A stretch of 64,000 nt of DNA from positions 744,001-808,000 of the forward strand of contig NZ_CP126958.1 in NCBI RefSeq assembly GCF_002871915.2. Reading direction: 5' to 3'. Positions within the stretch are counted from its first letter, which is position 1; the number at the start of each line of letters is the position of its first letter. The translations under genes were made by a program, and so were the position numbers. The notes under the pieces were generated by a model. That model saw nothing but the letters and a program-made list of their open reading frames with translations. It was not told the origin of the DNA and made no database searches. Below are positions 46,839-56,664 of the stretch, piece after piece. The DNA comes from Aerococcus loyolae. GTDB taxonomy: Bacteria; Bacillota; Bacilli; Lactobacillales; Aerococcaceae.

Positions 46839-47662
46839 TGACAAAAGCTAAGAAGATAAAAGGCTTATTGATTGATTTGGATGGAACGGTTTATCGCGGG
46901 AAAAGTCCCATTAAGGGAGCTAAAGCATTTATTGAAAAACTCATTACTAGTCAAACGCCCTTTCTATTTTTAACTAATAATTCCATGAGGTCCCACCAAG
47001 AAGTCCAAGCTTTCCTAGAAAAGGAACATCAAATCTTGGTTGATCCAGAAAGGGTTTATAGTAGTGTGGACGCCTTAGTTTATGCCCTGAAAGATGCTTA
47101 CCACCAGGTCGATCACCAACAGGCCGCTTATATTATTGGTAGTGAAATTCTTAAAAAGAGCGTCAATGACTTAGGCTTTGAGATTTTGACAAGTATTAAC
47201 CGGCAGATTGACCTAGTAGTCGTAGGCTTGAATCAAAGTGTTTATTATGACCAGCTCGCTCAAGCAGCTATTGCAGTCCAAAGAGGGGCGGACTTTTACT
47301 TAACTAACCCGGATATTCAATTTCCTGATGAACGAGGATTTGTGCCCGGTGCTGGCTCATTAGGGCGCATGATCAGTGAGGTGAGTCGGACGCGTCCGGT
47401 TGTTTGTGGTAAACCGGAAAAATTGATTATGTCCGGTGCCTTAGCCAAGCTAGGTCTTCAAGCCGATGAAGTGGCCATGCTGGGTGATAACTTAACCACT
47501 GATATCTTAGCGGCAAATCGTATGGATATGCCGGCGATATTAATTGAGACCGGTGTCCATCATAAAGAAGATTTGGAACATTTTTCGGGTCAACCTGACT
47601 ATATCGTTAAAGATTATGAGGAATTAGGAAAATTATGGCAAGAAATATCCGATTTTACTTAG
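46838..47662 (+). CDS. yutF: HAD-family phosphatase (NagD/YutF-like)
   Basis: A 274-residue cytoplasmic HAD hydrolase of the NagD subfamily. Motif I LLIDLDGTVYRGK near the start holds the nucleophile Asp, motif II is FLTNNSMR, and motifs III/IV are GKPEKLI and MLGDNLTTDILAANR. Members dephosphorylate small phosphomonoesters; the substrate cannot be read from sequence. A GTG one codon upstream is in frame, but the ATG sits seven bases behind AAGGA and shares TGATG with the yutD stop. It overlaps the next gene by 28 bases. Confidence 0.9.
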   Translation: MTKAKKIKGLLIDLDGTVYRGKSPIKGAKAFIEKLITSQTPFLFLTNNSMRSHQEVQAFLEKEHQILVDPERVYSSVDALVYALKDAYHQVDHQQAAYIIGSEILKKSVNDLGFEILTSINRQIDLVVVGLNQSVYYDQLAQAAIAVQRGADFYLTNPDIQFPDERGFVPGAGSLGRMISEVSRTRPVVCGKPEKLIMSGALAKLGLQADEVAMLGDNLTTDILAANRMDMPAILIETGVHHKEDLEHFSGQPDYIVKDYEELGKLWQEISDFT

Positions 47663-48264
47663 GACTTAGCAGTCTGGTGCTTTTTATATTGTGTGGAGCG
47701 ATTACCTTCACGATTTGGTTTACCCCACTCTATTATCTGAGTGCATATCTTGAACAGGTCAATCAAGTCGTTGACTTAACATGGCAACAGATTTTCCAGG
47801 ACTACCATCGTATTATTGCTTATCTCAATTTTCCTTGGATTGAACATTTGTCCTTACAGCATTTCCCCATGAGTCCAAAAGGGATCTTTCATTTCTATGA
47901 AGTGAAGCGGCTATTTCAAATCCTATATATCTTATTACTAACCAGTGGTCTGTTATCCGCTCGCTTCCTAAAAAAATTAAAAAATAACCAGGCTTACTTC
48001 TATTTATATCGGCCCATGAAGGGGTTAATGGTCTTACCTTTTCTATTAATACCGCTCTTTCTCTTATTTTTTGACCAGGTTTTTGTTCTATTTCATCAGC
48101 TCTTATTCAATAATGATGCTTGGCTCTTTGATCCCAAGCTCGACCCAGTGATTGAAATCTTACCAGAGACTTTCTTTTTGGCGTGCTTTATTTTGGTGGT
48201 GGTTCTGGTTGAAGGAGCTTTTTATTATTTTTATCGCCTCGGAAAAACTAGTCTCGAAAAGTAG
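47635..48264 (+). CDS. TIGR01906-type integral membrane protein
   Basis: A 209-residue membrane protein with about four hydrophobic segments (residues 8-32, 95-115, 133-157, 178-203) and no signal peptide cleavage site. It belongs by topology, length and neighbourhood (yutD-HAD-this gene) to the TIGR01906 family of lactic acid bacteria and streptococci, whose role is unknown. The start overlaps yutF by 28 bases, so it is translated from the same message. No strong terminator follows; the serC unit begins 118 bases downstream. Confidence 0.8.
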   Translation: MARNIRFYLGLSSLVLFILCGAITFTIWFTPLYYLSAYLEQVNQVVDLTWQQIFQDYHRIIAYLNFPWIEHLSLQHFPMSPKGIFHFYEVKRLFQILYILLLTSGLLSARFLKKLKNNQAYFYLYRPMKGLMVLPFLLIPLFLLFFDQVFVLFHQLLFNNDAWLFDPKLDPVIEILPETFFLACFILVVVLVEGAFYYFYRLGKTSLEK

Positions 48265-48382
48265 GCTGGTTTTTATTTTTACTTTAAATATTAAATAGGC
48301 TTTTTTTCTGGTCTTTGCTATACTTATTGGTAAGAAAAATCTTGAAACAATCATAGAGTTTATATAGGAAGGCGTGTTGAAA

Positions 48383-49474
48383 ATGACTCGTGTGTGGAAT
48401 TTCTCTGCCGGACCGGCAACTTTACCCTTAGAAGTATTGGAAAATGTTCAGGAGAATTTAGTTGATTATCATGGTCAAGGTTTATCCGTTTTAGAAATGA
48501 GTCACCGATCAGACTCTTTTCAAGAGATTATTGAAGGGGCGGAAGACTTAATACGAGAGCTTTTAGATGTTCCCTCCAATTATCAAGTATTATTCATGCA
48601 AGGTGGCGCGACCTTACAATTTTCAGCACTTTCGTTAAACTTATTAAAAAGCGGTAAAGCTGGCTACCTTATTGGCGGCAGCTGGGGTGAAAAAGCCTAT
48701 AAAGAGGCTGAAAAATTAACCGGAAAGGCCACCGTTCTAGCTTCTTCAAAGGAAGATCATTATCAAAAATTACCGGTCTTAACTGATTTTAACTCAAATG
48801 ACTATGATTATATTCATATCACCAGTAACAATACCATTGAAGGGACCCAATACCGCAACTATCCTGATGCTAAAAGTTCAAACTTAGTTGCTGATATGTC
48901 ATCGGACTTTCTTAGCCACCCTGTGGATGTTTCTCAATTTGCTTTGATTTATGCGGGAGCGCAAAAGAATGTGGGACCAGCTGGTGTCAGTGTAGTGATT
49001 ATCCGTGATGATTTGTTAGAGGATACTGGGAAGGTAATTCCAACTTATTTAGACTATAAAACCCATGCCAGCAAGCATTCTTTATACAATACTCCACCAA
49101 CTTTCTCTATTTATGTAATGCGTTTAGTTCTGGAATGGATTAAAAACCAGGGAGGATTAGCCGCTATTGACCAAATTAATCAAAGAAAAGCCGCAAAACT
49201 CTACCAAGCCATTGATCAATCAGAAATCTTTGTTAACCAGGTCCTTCCAACTGATCGCTCACTCATGAATATTCCTTTTACCAGCCAAGATGCTGACATC
49301 GACCAAGAATTTATCCAAGCAGCCAAGGAGAAAGGTTTTATTAATTTGAAGGGGCACCGCTCTGTAGGTGGGATGCGGGCCAGCATCTATAATGCTTTCC
49401 CTGAAGCGGGGGTGGATGCCTTAGTGAAATTCATGAAGGATTTTGAAAGTGAGGTTAAACATGAAAAAAATTAA
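48383..49474 (+). CDS. serC: Phosphoserine aminotransferase
   Basis: SerC makes phosphoserine from 3-phosphohydroxypyruvate and glutamate, the second step of serine synthesis. From this ATG it has 363 residues: WNFSAGPATLPLEVLE at the start, MSHRSDSF, QGGATLQFS, the PLP lysine in YAGAQKNVGPAG near residue 195, and GMRASIYNAFP near the end. In-frame GTG 48374 and TTG 48377 lie between AGGAAGG and the ATG; spacing favours the ATG. It overlaps serA by 14 bases. Confidence 0.95.
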   Translation: MTRVWNFSAGPATLPLEVLENVQENLVDYHGQGLSVLEMSHRSDSFQEIIEGAEDLIRELLDVPSNYQVLFMQGGATLQFSALSLNLLKSGKAGYLIGGSWGEKAYKEAEKLTGKATVLASSKEDHYQKLPVLTDFNSNDYDYIHITSNNTIEGTQYRNYPDAKSSNLVADMSSDFLSHPVDVSQFALIYAGAQKNVGPAGVSVVIIRDDLLEDTGKVIPTYLDYKTHASKHSLYNTPPTFSIYVMRLVLEWIKNQGGLAAIDQINQRKAAKLYQAIDQSEIFVNQVLPTDRSLMNIPFTSQDADIDQEFIQAAKEKGFINLKGHRSVGGMRASIYNAFPEAGVDALVKFMKDFESEVKHEKN

Positions 49475-50645
49475 TACTTTAGACAATATCGCTGAAACAG
49501 GGCTTAATTATTTACGTAAACAAGGCTACTTAATTAATAATGACCAAGAGCCGGACGCTCTTATCTTACGCAGTAGTGATATTCATAACTACGACTTTTC
49601 TTCTCAACTAAAAGCGATCGGGCGCTCAGGCGTGGGGGTAAATAATATTCCTGTTGATGATTGTAGTGAGAAGGGGATTGTGGTTTTTAATGCACCGGGG
49701 GCCAACGCCAATTCGGTTAAGGAACTGGTTATTGCTATGATGATTAATCTCTCTCGCAATGTCTTTCAAGCAGAACACTGGATCAACCGTTTAGATGGGG
49801 AAGATGTCCACAAGCAAGTTGAAGCCGGAAAGAAGATGTTCCGTGGCCAAGAGCTAATGGGCAAGACCTTAGGAGTTATTGGCCTAGGTAATGTCGGTGC
49901 CCGGGTTGCTAATGCGGGTATTGAACTAGGTATGGATGTCATTGGCTACGATAACTATATTTCAGTGAAAAATGCTTGGCAAATTAACCAAAAAGTGTCT
50001 TATTGTGATGATGTGAAAGATATTTTCCAACAATCCGACTACATCACCATCCACACCCCCTATACCGAAGAAACCCACCATTTAATTGGCTTTGAAAATC
50101 TTTCTCTAGTAAAAACAGGGGCGATTATCCTTAACTATTCACGCCAAGAAACGGTTGACCCTGAGGCCATGCTTACCTTCTTAGAAAATGGCATGGTGAA
50201 ATACTTTGCTAGTGATTTCTATTTTGAAGAATTAGCCGGTCGGGACGACTTTATTATGACTCCTCACTTAGGGGCAAGTACCGAACAATCTGAAGAGAAA
50301 TGTGCCCTGATGGTTGCCCAAGAAGTAAATAATTACCTGGAAAGTGGCGAAATCAAGAATTCTGTCAACTTCCCCAATGTGGAAATGACCTTTAATGCGC
50401 CATTACGTCTGTCTATTATTAATGAAAACATTCCTAATATGGTGGCTGGGATATCTCGTTACCTAGCAGATGAAGATATTAATATCGAAAAAATTATCAA
50501 TAAGAGTCGAGGGAATTATGCTTATACCTTAGTCGATGTGAGTGGGGATGATCTCTTAAGCAAGGTCAATACCTTTATGGAAGATGTGATGAGCGTTAAA
50601 GGGATTAAAAAGATTCGTATGATTCAAAATCCTTATACTAAATAA
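49461..50645 (+). CDS. serA: D-3-phosphoglycerate dehydrogenase
   Basis: SerA oxidises 3-phosphoglycerate with NAD+, the entry to serine synthesis. It has 394 residues, with RSGVGVNNIPVDDCSEKGI and NAPGANANSVKELVIAMM in the substrate domain, the NAD fold GVIGLGNVGARVANAG near residue 140, catalytic His in MTPHLGASTEQS, and a C-terminal ACT domain (about residues 320-390) likely to sense serine. The frame is open upstream to 49443, but GAGG lies at 49451 and the ATG at 49461 fits. It overlaps the serC stop, so the pair is coupled in reverse pathway order. Confidence 0.94.
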   Translation: MKKINTLDNIAETGLNYLRKQGYLINNDQEPDALILRSSDIHNYDFSSQLKAIGRSGVGVNNIPVDDCSEKGIVVFNAPGANANSVKELVIAMMINLSRNVFQAEHWINRLDGEDVHKQVEAGKKMFRGQELMGKTLGVIGLGNVGARVANAGIELGMDVIGYDNYISVKNAWQINQKVSYCDDVKDIFQQSDYITIHTPYTEETHHLIGFENLSLVKTGAIILNYSRQETVDPEAMLTFLENGMVKYFASDFYFEELAGRDDFIMTPHLGASTEQSEEKCALMVAQEVNNYLESGEIKNSVNFPNVEMTFNAPLRLSIINENIPNMVAGISRYLADEDINIEKIINKSRGNYAYTLVDVSGDDLLSKVNTFMEDVMSVKGIKKIRMIQNPYTK

Positions 50646-50682
50646 TGACTAGCTGTCCTGCTGAGGCGAAATAGTTTTTTCC

Positions 50683-50711
50683 TTGAGTCCCTATGATTAT
50701 TATGTTACTAT
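50683..50711 (+). promoter_or_regulatory. Promoter of the secG unit
   Basis: The -35 TTGAGT (50683-50688) and -10 TACTAT (50706-50711) have a 17-base spacer, 37 bases before secG. Confidence 0.45.
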
Positions 50712-50747
50712 TGCTAAGAAACCTAGTAGAAGAGACGAGGGAAACTT

Positions 50748-50978
50748 TTGAAAAATATTTTACTTATTTCAATAATCGTAATTAGTATTTTATTGATATT
50801 AGCAGTGATTATTTCCCCAGCCAAAACAAGTTCCAGTGCCAATATTACAGGGGCGATGGACCAAGGAATGAATGGTAAAAAGGCCCGCGGTTTTGACGCG
50901 GCAATGGATCGCATCATTAGCATCCTAGGATTTGCCTTTATGATAATTGCTGTCGTTTTAGCAAAATTATCTTCCTAA
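50748..50978 (+). CDS. secG: Preprotein translocase subunit SecG
   Basis: SecG is the small accessory subunit of the SecYEG channel. The 76-residue protein has two membrane helices (residues 2-22 and 52-73) with a loop carrying the family signature KTSSSANITGAMDQ and FDAAMDRI. The start is TTG behind GAGGG at 50738. The order secG-est-rnr-smpB is one of the best conserved in Firmicutes. A terminator-like hairpin follows, so it may be expressed more strongly than the downstream genes. Confidence 0.93.
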   Translation: MKNILLISIIVISILLILAVIISPAKTSSSANITGAMDQGMNGKKARGFDAAMDRIISILGFAFMIIAVVLAKLSS

Positions 50979-50990
50979 TTTTAGGAAAGT

Positions 50991-51014
50991 GCTGGGCTTA
51001 TCCCAGCTTTTTTT
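50991..51014 (+). terminator. Terminator-like hairpin after secG
   Basis: GCTGGG (50991-50996) and CCCAGC (51002-51007) are followed by seven T. Confidence 0.85.
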
Positions 51015-51052
51015 ATAGAAAAATGTCAATCTTAGAAAGATCAGGGACCTCT

Positions 51053-51802
51053 ATGCAAAAGCAAGAATCATTTTATTTTACCGGCGATAATGAAGTAGCT
51101 GTCCTCTTATTTCATGCTTATACAGGAACCACAGCTGATGTAAGAATGACGGGTCGTGCATTGAATCGTGAAGGCTATACTGTCTATTGTCATAATTTAA
51201 CCGGTCATGGCACTGGGCGCGTAGAAGATATTTTAGCAGCAGAACCAAGTGATTGGATCGCGGATGCCCGCCAAGCTTTAGCCTTTATCAAAAGCCAAGG
51301 CTATGAGAAGCTAGCGGTCTTTGGTTTGTCTTTGGGTGGTTCTATTGCCACCAAGTTATTTATTGAAGAAGAGAGTCAATTTATAGCAGCCGGCTCTTTC
51401 TGTACGCCGATTATGACCACAAACATTGAAGAAACCAATGTAGGAAAGGCGTTTATGGCCATGGCTAGAAATGTCAAAGTAAAGGAAGGTTTTAGTGGAG
51501 AATCTCTGAAAGCGGAATTGAGGGGCATTGAATCGGACTTATCTCTTTCCCTAGAGAAGATCAATCGTTTTAACAATTCTATGCATAGCCAACTAGGGAC
51601 AATCACTAAACCTTACTTCATCGCCGAAGCCGGTCAAGATGAACTCGTTGGCGATAGCAGCGGTCGTCTATTGAAAGAAGCTATGCCTAATGCTCAGGTG
51701 ACCCTAGCTCATTTTGAAGATAGTGGCCATGTGATTACTGTTGGCAAGGCCCATCAAGCATTTGAACAAGCACTAATCGAATTTCTCAACCAGGTGGTGT
51801 AA
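51053..51802 (+). CDS. est: Carboxylesterase, alpha/beta-hydrolase (Est30-like)
   Basis: A 249-residue cytoplasmic esterase. The nucleophile elbow is FGLSLGGSIA with Ser near residue 93, the oxyanion element LLFHAYTGT lies near residue 18, the acid is in AGQDELVG, and the catalytic His in FEDSGHVIT. The fold and length match thermophilic Est30 of Geobacillus. An in-frame ATG at 51023 lies inside the tail of the terminator and lacks a binding site, whereas AGGGA precedes 51053. The physiological substrate is unknown. It lies seven bases before rnr. Confidence 0.88.
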   Translation: MQKQESFYFTGDNEVAVLLFHAYTGTTADVRMTGRALNREGYTVYCHNLTGHGTGRVEDILAAEPSDWIADARQALAFIKSQGYEKLAVFGLSLGGSIATKLFIEEESQFIAAGSFCTPIMTTNIEETNVGKAFMAMARNVKVKEGFSGESLKAELRGIESDLSLSLEKINRFNNSMHSQLGTITKPYFIAEAGQDELVGDSSGRLLKEAMPNAQVTLAHFEDSGHVITVGKAHQAFEQALIEFLNQVV

Positions 51803-51809
51803 AAAATAT

Positions 51810-54134
51810 ATGAATATAGACCAAGTCAGTCAGCAATTGGTCGCTGCAGTGAAAAAAGAAGCGACCCCCTTAACGATACAAGAATGGAGTCAGAGGTTTA
51901 ATTGCGATAGCAGTGATGACTATCCTGAATTTATAAAATTAGTTGCCCAGTTACAAAGGAATGGCGACATCGAAATTCTTGATAACGGGGGCTTAGTTTC
52001 TAAAAAATCAGACAAACGTTATCAAGGAAGCTTCTCTTTAAACCAAAAAGGTTTTGGTTTTGTTTCCATTGAAGGTTTTGATGATGATATTTTTATCCCC
52101 CGTGGTGAAACTGGTGGCGCAATGAATGGCGACCAAGTGGCGGTTCAATTGACTAAACGTAACCGGGGAGAACAAAAAGATGAAGGAACGATTACAGAGG
52201 TACTAGAAAGAGCTTTGAGTCGAGTGACCGGTGAATTTGTTCCTTATAATGACAAGTTAAAAGCCGAATCCGGTTATATTGGTGGGATAAGAATTCAAAA
52301 TAAAGGCGAAGAAATGATGACTTGCTTTGTCTTGAGTGATGGACTTCACCCAGTGGAGGGGGAAATTGTTATCGCAGAAATCGCAGAATATCCTTCCCTC
52401 GATCAGCCTTTACAGATGACTGGCCGCGTCATTCAAACCATTGGTCATAAGGATGCTCCTGGAGTCGACATTCTTGCTATTCTAAATATGTTCGATATTC
52501 CTCATGAGTTTCCTGAGGAAGTTCTTGATGAAGCAGAGGAAGTTCCTGAGCAAATTGACCCAGAAGAGACAAAGAAACGTGACGACTATCGTTCCTTACT
52601 TACGATTACCATCGATGGGGCTGATGCAAAAGACTTGGATGATGCTATTTCCTTAAGAAAACTTGGCAATGGTCATCTTGAGTTAGGCGTTCATATTGCC
52701 GATGTTTCCTATTATGTCACCGCAGGAAGCGCAATTGATAAGGAAGCCTGGAAACGTGGGACCAGTGTCTACTTAACTGATCGTGTGGTTCCTATGTTAC
52801 CCCAACGCCTATCCAATGGAATTTGTTCCTTACAGGCTAACCAGGACCGTTTGACTATGTCATGTTTGATGGAAATTGATCCTCAATCAGCCAAGGTGGT
52901 AAAATATCATATCGGCCCCAGCATTATCCAATCGGACTATCGGATGGTTTATGATGATGTTAATAAACTATTAGAGGGTAAAGATAAACAATTAGCTGAA
53001 AAATACGCTGAACTTATCCCCATGCTTAATGATATGGCTGCACTCCACCAGTCTTTAAGGGATAAACGTCATCACAGAGGGGCGATTGATTTCGATACGC
53101 CTGAAGCTGAAATTATCGTTGATAAAGAAGGCCATCCTATTGATATTGTGGTTAGGGAACGTGGAACTGCTGAGCGGATGATTGAATCATTTATGCTAGC
53201 TGCTAATGAAACCGTGGCTCATGAATTTACTAAGCGCCACCTGCCTTTTATTTACCGGATCCATGAATCGCCTGATGATGAACGGATGAAAACCTTTATT
53301 GAATTTGCTCAAACATTAGGGGTTCACGTGAAGAAAACAGACGGTAAAGTAAGTCCTAAAGATTTGCAAAACACCCTGGAAGAAGCAGCTGGTGAAAGCT
53401 ATGCTCCCGTGGTCCAAGTGATGGCTTTACGGAGTATGCAACAGGCTAAGTACGACCTTCAGCCAATTGGTCACTATGGTTTAGCAGCCAAGGACTATAC
53501 CCATTTTACTTCACCAATTCGTCGATATCCTGACCTCTTAGCTCATCGTCTTATTCGCTATTATCTCACCCACAAGCCCAATCCTGCCAAGAAGGATGAG
53601 CTCAGTCAGAGCATTGAAAAAACTGCCGACCAAGCTTCAAAAACAGAGCGGCGTAGTGTGGATGCCGAAAGAGAAACCGAGAGCCTTAAGAAAACTGAAT
53701 TTATGCTTGATAAGGTAGGCGAAGAATTTGATGGTATTATTTCATCCGTGACCAAGTTCGGTATCTTCGTTCAACTCGCTAATACGGTTGAAGGATTGGT
53801 CCATATCTCTAATTTGGATGATGATTATTATAACTATGTGGATAAACATATGATCCTAGTCGGGGAACATACTGGAAATATTTATCGCATAGGAGACCAA
53901 GTTCGGGTGAAATTGGTTAAAGCTGATACAGACTCTAGACAGATTGATTTTGAGATCATTAATCCAGAGAAAAAAACTAAGAAAAATAATTCCAAGCCTA
54001 AGAAAACAGACCTTAAAGGAAAAAATACTCAAGGACACAAGAAGCATTCTAAAAAAGCTAAAAAGAATAAACATAAGAAAAAGCATAAGAAGCAGAAAAA
54101 TAAGAAGAATTTTGTTATTCGAAAGGCTAAATGA
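51810..54134 (+). CDS. rnr: Ribonuclease R
   Basis: RNase R is a processive 3'-5' exoribonuclease that degrades structured RNA, and with tmRNA it clears non-stop messages. At 774 residues the domains are in order: N-terminal HTH, cold-shock domains (about 70-230), the RNB catalytic core (about 255-590) with the metal-binding ITIDGADAKDLDDAISL, an S1 domain (about 630-710), and a very Lys-rich tail of 55 residues. The tail is typical and binds RNA. Ribosome binding site GGTGG precedes the ATG. smpB follows after 21 bases, its functional partner. Confidence 0.97.
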   Translation: MNIDQVSQQLVAAVKKEATPLTIQEWSQRFNCDSSDDYPEFIKLVAQLQRNGDIEILDNGGLVSKKSDKRYQGSFSLNQKGFGFVSIEGFDDDIFIPRGETGGAMNGDQVAVQLTKRNRGEQKDEGTITEVLERALSRVTGEFVPYNDKLKAESGYIGGIRIQNKGEEMMTCFVLSDGLHPVEGEIVIAEIAEYPSLDQPLQMTGRVIQTIGHKDAPGVDILAILNMFDIPHEFPEEVLDEAEEVPEQIDPEETKKRDDYRSLLTITIDGADAKDLDDAISLRKLGNGHLELGVHIADVSYYVTAGSAIDKEAWKRGTSVYLTDRVVPMLPQRLSNGICSLQANQDRLTMSCLMEIDPQSAKVVKYHIGPSIIQSDYRMVYDDVNKLLEGKDKQLAEKYAELIPMLNDMAALHQSLRDKRHHRGAIDFDTPEAEIIVDKEGHPIDIVVRERGTAERMIESFMLAANETVAHEFTKRHLPFIYRIHESPDDERMKTFIEFAQTLGVHVKKTDGKVSPKDLQNTLEEAAGESYAPVVQVMALRSMQQAKYDLQPIGHYGLAAKDYTHFTSPIRRYPDLLAHRLIRYYLTHKPNPAKKDELSQSIEKTADQASKTERRSVDAERETESLKKTEFMLDKVGEEFDGIISSVTKFGIFVQLANTVEGLVHISNLDDDYYNYVDKHMILVGEHTGNIYRIGDQVRVKLVKADTDSRQIDFEIINPEKKTKKNNSKPKKTDLKGKNTQGHKKHSKKAKKNKHKKKHKKQKNKKNFVIRKAK

Positions 54135-54155
54135 TAACAAAAGGGGAGAAACTGT

Positions 54156-54620
54156 GTGACAAAGAAGAAGCAAGACAATGTGGTAGCGACAAATCGTAAA
54201 GCGAATCATGATTATATCATCGAAGATACTATTGAAGCTGGTCTTGTCTTAACTGGAACAGAAATTAAATCGATTCGTAAGGGGAAGGTCAACTTAAAGG
54301 ATTCCTTTGCCCGGGTAGAAAATGGCCAGGTATGGGTCTATGGGATGCATGTGAGTCCTTTTGAGCAAGGCAACCGTTTTAACCCGGATCCTATGCGGCC
54401 AAGAAAATTATTATTAAAAAAACGTGAAATCAATCGCTTAGCTAAGCATGTTAGCCAAGAAGGTTATGCGATTATCCCACTACGGATGTATATCAAAAGA
54501 GGCTTTGCCAAATTACTTATCGGCATTGGTAAAGGGAAGAAAAAATACGATAAGCGCCAAGCCTTAAAAGAAAAAGATATGAAGCGTGACATTAAACGGG
54601 CAATGAAAGAAAAATATTAA
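54156..54620 (+). CDS. smpB: SsrA-binding protein SmpB
   Basis: SmpB binds tmRNA and takes it to stalled ribosomes. The 154-residue protein contains [27 protein letters not shown] (conserved N-terminal barrel strand), [16 protein letters not shown], the [17 protein letters not shown] loop and the basic C-terminal tail [17 protein letters not shown] that mimics mRNA. The start is GTG behind GGGGAG. ssrA itself is 2 kb downstream and rnr directly upstream. Confidence 0.97.
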   Translation: MTKKKQDNVVATNRKANHDYIIEDTIEAGLVLTGTEIKSIRKGKVNLKDSFARVENGQVWVYGMHVSPFEQGNRFNPDPMRPRKLLLKKREINRLAKHVSQEGYAIIPLRMYIKRGFAKLLIGIGKGKKKYDKRQALKEKDMKRDIKRAMKEKY

Positions 54621-54659
54621 AAGCTTATTGGCTGTGTAATAAAAGAACATGGATTCATA

Positions 54660-54745
54660 AAAAGGACTATGACAAGTAAGAGTGCCCCCAAAAGAGTTGG
54701 AATAATGTCCAACTTTTGAGGGGGACAACAGGTCGTAGTCCTTTT
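54660..54745. terminator. Nested double hairpin between smpB and the AraC gene
   Basis: Outer arms AAAAGGACTATGAC (54660-54673) and GTCGTAGTCCTTTT (54732-54745); inner arms GTGCCCCCAAAAGAGTTGGA (54682-54701) and TCCAACTTTTGAGGGGGAC (54708-54726). A/T runs on both sides allow termination of both converging genes. It may be a decayed miniature element (inference). Confidence 0.75.
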
Positions 54746-54817
54746 AATCATTTAAAATCCGTGTTAGGTCGGTCGAAACAAGATATAGAAAATCAGTTTT
54801 TTCGCTGCTGTGAGTGA

Positions 54818-55690
54818 TTAATTGTTTTCTTTATTCTCTTGGCTATGTTCTTTCCAATATTGACTGGGTGACATGCCATTGAGTCTTTTAAACATTTTTG
54901 AGAAGTATGAAGCTGAGCCAAAGCCTACTAATTTACCGACATGACTAATACTAAAATTGGTAGCCTTCAATAGTTGTTTGGTTTTATCTATCCTTACTTT
55001 GATTAAATAATCGATCGGAGACGCGGAAAAGGCCTCTGAAAATAGACGAATCATATAGTATTTATTCATACTGATTAAATTACTGAGATGGTCCAAACTA
55101 ATATCCTTGGTATAATAATTATCAATATACTTTTTCAGCCAGTGAATTTTTTCCTCATTGGTAAATTCACTTTTTAAGGCGAATAAATTTTTTTGCTGGA
55201 AATATATCCGAGTAAATAACATTTGGATCAGCATTTGTAAGATGGTTTCTTTTTCGTCCTCTGCAAGCTCACCTTTTTTATCTTCATAGTCAATTAATTG
55301 TAAATAATTTTCAATTTCTTTATGAGTGTCTTGACAACAAGCAATGTTTTCATGCGATAGTTTAAAACTTTGATTACGACCGACTAAACTGATAATTGAT
55401 AATTCATACCATTTTTCTAAAGCTTCCGCATCGATATCTTGGGCTTTTAAATGGGCCCTGTTGTTAATAATACAATAGCTGTTATTATTCATAATATAAT
55501 TTTTATCATCAGAATTTATAGTTAGAAAGCCTTCTTTGCAGTAAATAATGATTAATTCATTAGGTCTTTGATCACTAAAGAGGAGGGACGCTTCTAATTG
55601 CTTAACCTTCCTGCGGTCAAAGTAGCGTATACTTTTAAAATGAAGTTCAAGTTGAAGAAGACGGTTTCTAACGAGTTGCTCACGTTCCAT
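54818..55690 (-). CDS. AraC-family transcriptional regulator
   Basis: 290 residues. The C-terminal 100 residues hold the two AraC helix-turn-helix motifs: DISLDHLSNLISMNKYYMIRLFSEAFSASP and ISHVGKLVGFGSASYFSKMFKRLNGMSP. The N-terminal part is a cupin-like sensor of unknown ligand. AraC regulators often control neighbouring sugar or stress genes, but the upstream divergent gene here is a histidine phosphatase, so no target can be named. GAGGAAG precedes the ATG. Confidence 0.92.
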   Translation of the reverse strand: MEREQLVRNRLLQLELHFKSIRYFDRRKVKQLEASLLFSDQRPNELIIIYCKEGFLTINSDDKNYIMNNNSYCIINNRAHLKAQDIDAEALEKWYELSIISLVGRNQSFKLSHENIACCQDTHKEIENYLQLIDYEDKKGELAEDEKETILQMLIQMLFTRIYFQQKNLFALKSEFTNEEKIHWLKKYIDNYYTKDISLDHLSNLISMNKYYMIRLFSEAFSASPIDYLIKVRIDKTKQLLKATNFSISHVGKLVGFGSASYFSKMFKRLNGMSPSQYWKEHSQENKENN

Positions 55691-55861
55691 AGGAAATCTT
55701 CCTCTTTCTAGACTTAAGAATAGAAATATCTTTTAATATCTAAATAAATTATATCAGAAAAGCTTTAGTAAACGTTTTATAATTTGATATGTTTCGCTAA
55801 AATGGGCAATTTTTGTTATGATAGTTTCAGGTTTATCAGTATGAATGCGAGGTTGAAAGAA

Positions 55862-56581
55862 ATGAGTAAAGGTGTAACAATTTATTTTATGCGTCATGGC
55901 CAAACCTACCTCAACCACTATCATCGGATCCAGGGGTGGGCGGATGCGCCTTTAACAGAGAAGGGTAAACGCGATGCCCAAAGGAGCGCCAGTGGTTTAC
56001 GTGATGTTAATTTCTCGGCTGTCTATACCAGTGATTTGCAACGGACTGTAGCCACAGCGGAGATTATTTTAAAATATAATTACCATGCTGGTTCCAACCT
56101 TCCAATTAATAAACGTAAAGCCTTTCGGGAACAGTTCTTTGGGAGCTTTGAAGGGCTTGAAGTTGAACGGATCTGGGGAAAAGTCTCTGACTATATTGAG
56201 AATGAAAAGCAAGACTTGCTAACTACAAATGACCGTGTGAAGGTAGAAATGGATACTTTCCATGAATTAGATCCCACCCATGATGCCGAAGATTTTATGA
56301 CATTCTGGCTACGGGTTGAATTAGGCTTGATCGATGTGATTACCGCCCATCGTGAAACTGATCAAAATATTCTGATTGTGAGTCATGGCATGACGATTCG
56401 CAATATGATCCATGAATTAATTCCAGAATTTTCTTTAGGTGAACCCTTAGATAATGCTAGTGTATCTATTGTTAGGTATCAAGATGGTTTTTACCATTTG
56501 GAAGCCTATAATCAAACCGATCATTTTGCTTTAGAGGAAAAAGTTGATGATGTGAATAAGAACCAGGAAAGAAAACAATAA
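55862..56581 (+). CDS. Histidine phosphatase family protein
   Basis: A 239-residue phosphoglycerate-mutase-like phosphatase. It has the RHG motif FMRHGQTYLN at the N-terminus (phospho-His), YTSDLQRTVATAE (second Arg), EQFFGSFEG, and SHGMTIRNM (second catalytic His). The residue pattern is of the broad-specificity phosphatases rather than true mutases. An open frame extends upstream to 55784, but GAGG at 55849 fits the ATG at 55862. It stands alone before ssrA. Confidence 0.88.
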   Translation: MSKGVTIYFMRHGQTYLNHYHRIQGWADAPLTEKGKRDAQRSASGLRDVNFSAVYTSDLQRTVATAEIILKYNYHAGSNLPINKRKAFREQFFGSFEGLEVERIWGKVSDYIENEKQDLLTTNDRVKVEMDTFHELDPTHDAEDFMTFWLRVELGLIDVITAHRETDQNILIVSHGMTIRNMIHELIPEFSLGEPLDNASVSIVRYQDGFYHLEAYNQTDHFALEEKVDDVNKNQERKQ

Positions 56582-56664
56582 GTCTCAGCAAGTCTTTTAT
56601 AAATTCTGGAGATCGAGTTAGCCATAAAAACAATTGAGTTAAAGTCTTGAATGATGTGTAAATC

